Part shown: positions 57,317 through 64,000 of the stretch, one piece after another
Position numbering within the stretch: position 1 is the stretch's first letter
Layout: every line of letters starts with the position of its first letter
Origin: Ailurus styani
Lineage: Eukaryota; Chordata; Mammalia; Carnivora; Ailuridae
NCBI GenBank assembly: GCA_002007465.1
Contig: LNAC01000018.1
Span: 7,179,583-7,243,582 of the forward strand
Direction of reading: 5' to 3'
Length of the DNA stretch: 64,000 nt
Translations under genes and position numbers: made by a program
The notes under the pieces: model-generated
The model's database searches: none
Told to the model about the DNA's origin: nothing
What the model saw: the letters and a program-made list of their open reading frames with translations, nothing else

Positions 57317-59319
57317 AATCTGTTTAGTAGAAAATTCTCCTGTGCCAGAAGGTAGAGCTTTGGCTCTTTTGGGGTCTGCCAAAGCTTCACCATCAGGGAG
57401 GGCTGCCTGTGAACCTTTTCCAGGTGGGATACAACACGAGGATCATACAAGCCGGCAGCTCTGCAAAACAGGTCCACCACTGAGGAGGGGAGAGGCACTC
57501 CAGTTCAGCCACCATGCAGAAACCTCCAAAATACAGCTGTCTGCTGAACATGTCTGCTGGTTTAAACACAAGGCCTGGCTGAAGCAGGGGGTGACCGCTG
57601 AAACCTGAAAACTCATCTTGGCTCTTGAGCCTTTTCCGATCCTTGTACTTTAAGCCTACATACTTGAAGGTCAGAGCTAATCCATAGGCAAGAGCTCTGT
57701 GACCACAGGTCTCCAACTGACAGGCACTGCTGGGAGAGCCAGATAGGGGGCAAATGGAGGACGAAACAGAATTTCGAAATAAAACTGACCTTCCTAGTTC
57801 AACCTCCTCGTTGACAGGTAAAGAGACCGTGCAGGCTCAGAGAGGTGATGTGAGTGGCCCAAGACCACACACCCAGCGTCTGGCAAAGCCAGATGAGAAC
57901 CAGGTCGCTTTACCCATCAGGTCAGTGTTTACTAACTTCATTTTTTTTCCTCACTAGCACGGGTACCATTTCTGATCTGCCCCGCCCCCACTTCTTTCTT
58001 GGAAACTCAACATGTAAAACTGATATAATGTGTTATTAGTATAGCCTTCCTTTATGAGTTAAAATTTATGTCCTTAACTCAATAAAAAGTCAACAATGAG
58101 ACTAAGTGAATCAAAGTTTAAAAGTCAGATTCTGAAACCTGATACAGCCTCAGCCACCGCCTCATTTCTGTATTTTGCTTGGACTGCGGCGTTGAGAAAG
58201 TCCTGCTGTGTGTGCACTGGTTTACAGGTTTTCCAGGAGCCCCCGAACCCTAGCAGGGAAAAGCTGTGTCAGCCTGAGGCCTGCATGAAATCAGCACCCA
58301 GCGGCCCACGGTAAGGTGCCGGCAGCCCCCACGGGTTACCACGTGGCCTGGCCCAAAGTTTATTAAAGAACACGCACAGTTTTTCTAAGAGTTTTAAAAA
58401 TAGTTCAGTTAGGTTTAAAAGTGGGCCTTGAGTCAAATGTGCATAACTCACAAAGCGCCTCCCTGGGTCCTGGAAGAGTAAGGTGGGAAGCCCCCGCGTG
58501 AGGAAGGACCAGGCTCAGAAAGAACATTCTCTATGGTCCATTTTTGCTCCTTGCTCAGAGCCACGCCTGAGCTTCCTGTCCACACAACAGTGGGCACTGG
58601 GGTGAGCACAGGCTTCTTAAGTCACTCCCAAATGGCCCTGGAGGTGTGAAGGTGAAGGGACCTTCGCCTCCACTGTCTCAAGCCTGGAACCTACAGGCAG
58701 ATATGACACGTCCTCGACGACACTCTCGTGTTCCCTCAGTGCTCTCGCTAGAGGCCTTGCTATGAAAAATACCCCAATGTCCTGATGCTCAGCCCCTTCC
58801 TTGGAGGGGACGCCAGACACGTGGCAAAGGATCCTGCAAACGCACTGTGGAGCTGGGACAGTGGTCTTTAGGAAGGAGAGTCCGGGTAGGAAGCACCAAT
58901 AAAGACTAGCACCAGAGAGCAAAACGATAAGCCTAAGATAAGGCAATAGTTGTACAAAGCCCTTGGGGTTCTTGGCCAACCCAGGGCTTGGTCCTGGTGA
59001 GGGGTCTGTGCCAGGGCACACGATTACCTTTTTGGTGCCTGGAGGCCTCCTTGAGGTTTGGCCACACCATCTTCCTGTATGCTTGGCTGCGCCGTCCTAT
59101 TGGGACAGCACGCAGGAGTGTGAGTCTCATGGAGGACAGGCTGAAAGAGGCTTCACTTGTTTTCACAGGCTAAGAGGCCTGAATGCAACAGGAAGGGGAG
59201 GGATCTCAGGATGCCAGCCCCATGCCTGGCCTCAGCCCTTCACCCATGTGGGCAGCAAGGGCAGCAGAAAGGCCCACGGGCTCTGCTTGTGGCCCAGCCC
59301 CTTCCTGGCCTCCAACTCC

Positions 59320-59680
59320 CTGGATGAGCTGGCTAACCTCCGGGGTCTTTGTTCCCTCACCTGTGAAATGGGACAGAACCTGCCCTACTACCCAGGGCTG
59401 ATGGACCACATGAAAGGTATGTGTGAACACATCTCAAGTAGAAAATGCCACATGAATGCTGTGACAAGTGGTAGCTTAGTGAGGTAGAAGCAGCAAAGGC
59501 TGTGGCGCCCTGGGTTTGAATCCTGACTTTGCCGTGTTTACTTCTTTACTTACTTGAAACTTCACTTATTCCAAATTCAAGTGGCTTCCACACTGAATCT
59601 TTGTTAGCTGTGTGCTCCCAGACCATTTAACTAAGCTCCCTGATCCTCAGTTTGCTAACCTGTGAAATGGGGGAAGAACG
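59320..59680 (+). repeat. Two MIR remnants in tandem
   Basis: The first copy has 'tgttccctcacctgtgaaat', then 'gggacagaacctgccctact'. The second has 'gccctgggtttgaatcctga' and later 'tcctcagtttgctaacctgt'. Both are forward MIR order. They are probably separate insertions. Confidence 0.7.
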
Positions 59681-61677
59681 AAGGATTGTGTAGTTGTGAG
59701 GGTACATGGGACAGACCCCAGCATGGATCTGATCCATGGTGTGGACCTCATGAACATCTCTCAGATTATTCCTTTCCATGGTACGTGGGACAGCTAGGGC
59801 AGGCACTTAAAGGGGACAAAAGAAGCAAGATACTCTACTGCAATCTCCCAAAACATTTTGTACTGCTTCAAGAACATCTGAGAGAGGCAATGCATTTTTA
59901 AGACTGTATTCCAAAAGATAAGGGCTTTAAAAATGCTAACTTCTCAAAGTAATAATAAATATCTCAGCAAATCTGACCAGCCCCCAGGGTGATCTGACTT
60001 ACCACCAATGAGTGTGTATTATAAAGGAATGTTGCTCAGACATTCAACTTGGGGTTTTAAATTGGCAACTGCAGTAAAGCATGACTCGAACGTCAAGAAA
60101 AACCCTCAATTCCCTTCTTGCCCAAATGGGCATCGTTTCTTGGTTTTATGTCCTGGGGGAAATTGGAAGTCTGGCCTTTATGAAGTTTTGGGTCAAATTT
60201 CAGTTGGAGGGGGTCTCAGAAATACTGATCGTCTTCTTTATGGCCTAAAACTAAACAAAACGTATACATTTTTCTCAGGCTTTCAAAGCAATCACATCTG
60301 AAACCAGGTCAAATATCATTTGCCTGGGAGAGCTCGTGAACACTGAAAGGCAACAGCGGATGTAGCTGACAGGCTTTACAGTTTCTCCTTAAAAAAGAAA
60401 TGGAAGGGAAAGAATCACGAGCGTAGAACAGAAACAGGGCATCACTTTGCACCTACACAAAGTGTGTCTCGGAGCGGAAAGTTTCAGGGAATTCTAGTGT
60501 AGACTACCCATCTCATGTTTGGGAAAAGGCTGTGGTTCTTGCCACAGGTTCTCGACCAATGTTCCTGCCAGCTTTGAAGACACACAGTATTACAAGTGGT
60601 CACGGCAGAGTTCCCTCGGAGACAAAGCTGTAGTCACTAGGTCTCCCACCCCATCCCCCGACCCCAACCCCAGCATTTATATTTAGCACTGGTGGCTCAC
60701 CGGATCTCCATTTTCAAGAAAATGGGGATCTTTGGGAAGTTTTCTGCCAACTCTGACTTTCCTGAAGAAAGTAGTTTTCACAGCAGTGTTAGCGGGAGTT
60801 TGAGTTTTCCCAGGAAAAAGAACACTCCTGCTTAGTGTTCAGAGGGGAGAGTTAGGCCTTCTCCTGTAATTGTCACATTCTGGAAAAGACCAAACTGCTG
60901 ATTCGGCACTGCGATCAGCAGGACTGTAAGGGAGCAGCTTCTTCCTTGCCCTGGAGAGAAATACTTTCACATGCTGTGAGGTGAGGCCCTCTTGGAGAGA
61001 AAACTAATTCCACAGTCTCAGAATAAAAAAAACTACATTGCTTTAGGGATCTCCCCGAACTTCTCAGTTTTCCCCTAAATATCTGTCTGGCAAATGCACA
61101 CAAAAAGTTTTCCTTAGCAAGCCACTAGTAATTGTATATTCTCTCTGCCCCTTTTGGCTCCAGGTCACACTGCTCTTGTATCTGGAATGTCAAATATAAC
61201 TCAAGACCCAGGGGTATAAGGGAGACCTTAATGAAAACGTCAGCTGCTACAAACGTGGGGCCAGGGACTAAAGTAATTTCATGTGGGGCTTTCAGCGATA
61301 CCTTTCCTTTCCTGGCTGCTCTGACGTTATTTTGCATCTTGCCTCACGGTCTGGGTTGCGGGAAGAAAATCTGCTTGCTTCACAAGCGGGCTAGGGAGCT
61401 CTGAAAAACTCAGATGTGGAAAGGTCTCCACAGATCACGGGCTCTTCACTCAATAACTCAGGCCACTGGTCAACATCTGAACCGACCAGACAGATCTAGA
61501 TTCCATTTTCGAAAGATTTCTGGAAGCGGAGATCCAAACCCTCCCCACAGCCTCTATGTTTTTCAGTCCTGCAAAGCCTAACACTTTTTCCTGTTGTCCA
61601 GATTGTTCCTTCCTGTATTGAAAGTTCCCTTAGGCTTGTTTAGGAAATCCAACATTACACAGAATTCTGATTGGGGC

Positions 61678-61690
61678 CGGGGGGGGGGGT
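61678..61690. repeat. G run
   Basis: An uninterrupted stretch of about ten G follows 'ttggggcc'. This is C-rich in the transcript. Homopolymers of this length are prone to sequencing error and length variation. Confidence 0.8.
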
Positions 61691-62984
61691 TTCTGGCGAT
61701 TTTTCTTTCTGGGTAGTGACTTCACAGACTCATGACAAACAGAATTATTCATGCTGCAGTCTAAATACTCAACCATACTAAAATCTCAAAGTGCAGGCAC
61801 TGTTAGAAACCTCCATCATCCCATGCTAGAAATATATATATGTAAGTGCATACATATGAGACTCCTGTTTACATGCGTTGTTATGACATATGTTAGCAAG
61901 GGATTTCGTTTTGGGTCATTTCTGCATCATCTCCGGGAGTCTTTGTGAAGACATGCTTAGAATAGACGCTCAAACCAGCATTAAGTGGCCCGGGGACACA
62001 CACTGTCACTGAAAGAAGGGAAGATTGGTCACAGCTGTCCGCCCCGACAGCCCGCTTCATTTAGGAATATCATGAACGGATTTGTGCTTAATACAGGGCC
62101 CACTGAATGTCACAGAATGTAGCTACCTTCACCTTCCCAGCATCCCTGCAATCTACTCCACTATTCTTTACTCCACACTGAGCTCTGTCTCTAAGGAGCT
62201 GCATGGTAGCTATGCACAGGGTACCTTCTCTGTGCTAACGCTGGCAGGGGTGCAGTCAGGCGTGTGCCACTCCAGCTGGCCCATTTGCTTCCCAGGGGAC
62301 CACCTGGTGACTCAGGCATATCAGACAGGAAAGGGGGCTCTTAGAAAGTGGTCCTTGGGACCAAACTTTGGCCAAACTAAGGCTCCTATGGGTGTAGGCA
62401 TTCTAAGGCAAAGTCTGTGTTTGGTCACTAGGGAAAGTGAGTTTAGGGAAGGCACGTAGGTAGTGAAGAGGAGTCCATACAAGATATGGGGGACGCTTCA
62501 TGGGAAGTCACCAACAATAGCTGGGCAAGACTTTGTGTCACACAAGTAGGCTATGCAGCCCTTTCTCAGACGGGGGCAGTTAACTCCCATACTCGGCTCT
62601 TCCAACACTGCTGTGAGCCTCTGGAAAACGGGAAAATCACTGAGGAGGATGTGCTAAGCAAGAGGAAGACGGCAGCGTGTGTGCTGCTCTGGGGGTCAGG
62701 GGACAGGCTGGGAGACAGGTGACCTGGCCGGACACTCCCAACAGAGGGGGTCTGTCTGAAAGCCCACTTCCCCAGGTGGACACAGCTCTCTGCCTGCGGC
62801 CTCTGAGCACAGCCTGGGCTACTGGGTCTGAAGCTGGGGGACCGGCAGGAGAGTGGTGGGAACTAAGTCTGGTTTTGGCTACCAGGCTGGAATCTTCTAG
62901 AGTGGAGCTAAGCTAGCCAGAATCCCCCGGGAGTGGGTACCAGTGTGCACGTGCTTCTTAACACAGGGGCTTATGGTGGCAGAC

Positions 62985-63104
62985 CTCCTCTGGCTCCGCC
63001 GTGGCTGCTGCCATCTGGCCCTGGAGAGCCAGGTGCCCATAGTCACTGGTCATTTGTGAAGCCAGTCCTCCCAACTCCTCCGGGTTAGTAACCGACTTAG
63101 TCAT
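62985..63104 (-). CDS. TLN2: Talin-2 exon: R10
   Basis: The 120-nt exon gives 40 residues in phase 0 (about 1873-1912), the most upstream exon in the window. It starts MTKSVTNPEELGGLASQMTS and ends QMAAATAEPEE. The first ATG is an ordinary internal Met, not a start. The exon contributes helices of rod bundle R10. The acceptor is 'gttttctttttccag', preceded by a TG repeat. The donor GAG|gtctgc has C at +3, an unusual base. Confidence 0.97.
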
Positions 63105-63126
63105 CTGGAAAAAGAAAACAAGCAAG

Positions 63127-63153
63127 ACACACACACACACACATACACACACA
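63127..63153 (-). promoter_or_regulatory. TLN2: TG repeat upstream of a T-rich 3' splice site
   Basis: On the transcript strand an almost pure (TG)n tract of about 26 nt (one TA interruption) ends 22 nt before the exon at 63104. It is followed by 'cttgcttgttttctttttcc' and AG. UG repeats bind TDP-43 and CELF proteins; next to an acceptor they can lower exon inclusion, as known for CFTR exon 9. An effect here is inference. Confidence 0.5.
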
Positions 63154-63922
63154 TGGAAAAAAGCATGAGAACCATGTGTTAATTCCACTGGAAGCCAAAG
63201 GGTTTCATTCACTTTTAAGCTCTGGACTTGCATTTGGGGCTGAAGAGGGCAATTCAAGCGAAGCCCATGCTGCAACGTGCACAACAGGCCGGGGCCCCTC
63301 TCAGGCCAGCAGGTCCTGGTGGTGCCAGCGGGTGACATGCTAGGCTCAGGCTGGGCAGGCCCTCGCGGTCCACTCTGGCTGGTGACTGCGGCAGCCCCAG
63401 CCGGCCCAGCCCCGAGGGTCACCATGAGACTTCCCTTGGGGAACGCGGCGGGCAGAGCCCCAGGCAGTGCCCCTTCCTGGTCATTCTGCTGCAGAGAAGT
63501 GACCTGGTCTCTGGGACCCAGAAGCAGGGCCCTCCCTGGCAAGGGTGCGTGAGGACAGGACTGTTAGGAAAATCATGACTGAGAAGTGATGGGTGAGCCC
63601 AATATCTGGGAGGAAGATATTCCAAGAGAATACAGCTTTATGATCAATTTGTGCCAAAGGAGGACAAGGGTTCAGCCACGGATTTGGTTAAGAGCCCACT
63701 GCAGCCTGAACGGTTGAGCTCTGCCTTTTCCTTACTAGGGTATTCAGTATTTTTTGCCTGCTTCACAGAAAAACTTACTTAAAATTTATCCTACCTAGCT
63801 GACATACTAGTTTCTAGATTTCCTTTTCCCTCCTACAGAACATCTCCTTAGGGCTCCGAACAGCAGTTTTAACTGCCACCCAGAAAGGTGTCCTTGTCCT
63901 TCCTAAGAGGCTTCCCTCCTGC

Positions 63923-64000
63923 TGCATCTCTTCCCTCCTCTCCTCTCCTCTCCTCTCCTCCCCTCAGCCTCCCCTCCCCTCCCCTCCCCTCCCTTCCCCT
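63923..64000 (+). repeat. Polypyrimidine (CCTCT)n/(CCCCT)n tract
   Basis: From 63923 to the window edge the plus strand consists of ctcct and cccct units with few interruptions. The minus (transcribed sense) strand therefore carries repeated AGGGG, with at least five G4 runs spaced by one A within 63971-64000. The tract continues past the edge. Confidence 0.92.

Larger units (their letters stand above)
55969..62984 (-). other. TLN2 intron
   Basis: This 7016 nt intron contains MIR-like stretches (about 56300-56420, 57780-57900, 59320-59470 and 59495-59680), one shortened Can-SINE (57158-57316), and a G run at 61678-61689. The segments 58000-59300 and 59700-62950 show no named element and no coding-like frame. 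Confidence 0.88.
3020..64000 (-). other. TLN2: Talin-2 gene, 3' portion (locus extent)
   Basis: This is the minus-strand gene that fills the window. Its 15 visible coding exons join in phase into 670 residues plus a stop. Talin-2 is a large cytoskeletal adaptor that connects integrin tails to actin and recruits vinculin at adhesions and muscle costameres. The visible part covers rod bundles from R10 to R13 and the dimerization helix. The FERM head and the first nine rod bundles lie off the right edge. The paralogue choice rests on the ADDDD linker before VVVKTKF and the C-terminal TELREDEG; talin-1 has a different acidic linker and ends in a different tail. Exons are 63-186 nt and introns 89 nt to 12 kb. 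The left boundary is inferred from a polyadenylation signal; the right one is the window edge. Confidence 0.96.
63105..64000 (-). other. TLN2 intron, 3' part only
   Basis: The last 896 nt of an intron whose donor lies off the window. It holds the TG repeat next to the acceptor (63127-63153), unique sequence, and a terminal C/T-rich tract (63923-64000). The preceding exon is not present. Confidence 0.92.

Noticed and set aside
63102..63104. ATG at the start of the first visible exon as a translation start
   Set aside because: It is directly preceded by a splice acceptor and lies at residue about 1873 of a known long protein; it is an internal methionine.
1..64000. Possible new multigene or defence-type system, CRISPR array or operon
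   Set aside because: No direct-repeat/spacer pattern, no clustered genes and no prokaryotic features. The window is the intron-exon body of one vertebrate gene.

Overview
The window is vertebrate nuclear DNA from a carnivoran, probably a mustelid. At least eight copies of the tRNA-Lys-derived Can-SINE family, which is specific to Carnivora, lie on both strands. Several carry the 'acaagtaggcagagaggcag' body that I associate with mink and ferret relatives. The copies have (AAATA)n/A-rich tails and some have clear target-site duplications. The rest is ordinary mammalian intron sequence with MIR, L2, L1 and LTR remnants.

One protein-coding gene is present: the 3' part of talin-2 (TLN2), on the minus strand. 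Fifteen coding exons run from 63104 down to the TAA stop at 6980-6982. Joined with GT-AG boundaries they give 2013 nt, or 670 residues plus stop, with no frameshift or premature stop. If the protein has the usual 2542 residues, this is residues 1873-2542: part of rod bundle R10, all of R11 and R12, the R13 actin-binding (I/LWEQ) module, and the C-terminal dimerization helix. The acidic linker ADDDDVVVKTKF and the terminus TELREDEG mark it as talin-2 rather than talin-1. The 5' part of the gene (FERM head and rod R1-R9) lies beyond the right edge.

Layout, left to right on the plus strand: 1-3019 downstream intergenic sequence; about 3020-6979 a predicted 4 kb 3' UTR with almost no recognisable repeats; 6980-14542 the last five exons (R13 and dimerization domain); a 12 kb intron (14543-26611) that contains the microRNA gene mir-190a in the same orientation as TLN2; two exons at 26.6-27.7 kb; a 10.8 kb repeat-rich intron (27703-38514) with L1, solo LTR and Can-SINE insertions; exons for R12, R11 and R10 between 38.5 and 56 kb, with a 2.9 kb antisense L1 beginning 82 bp from one splice acceptor; a 7 kb intron; the first visible exon at 62985-63104; and intron to the right edge, ending in a polypyrimidine tract.

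TLN2 protein links integrins to actin and recruits vinculin. miR-190a is processed from the TLN2 intron, so the two products probably share transcription. I found no new multigene system. The most useful leads are a TG-repeat/T-tract at the acceptor of an in-frame exon, a G-quadruplex-prone tract in the sense strand of an intron, recent SINE insertions with intact target-site duplications, and the long repeat-poor 3' UTR.
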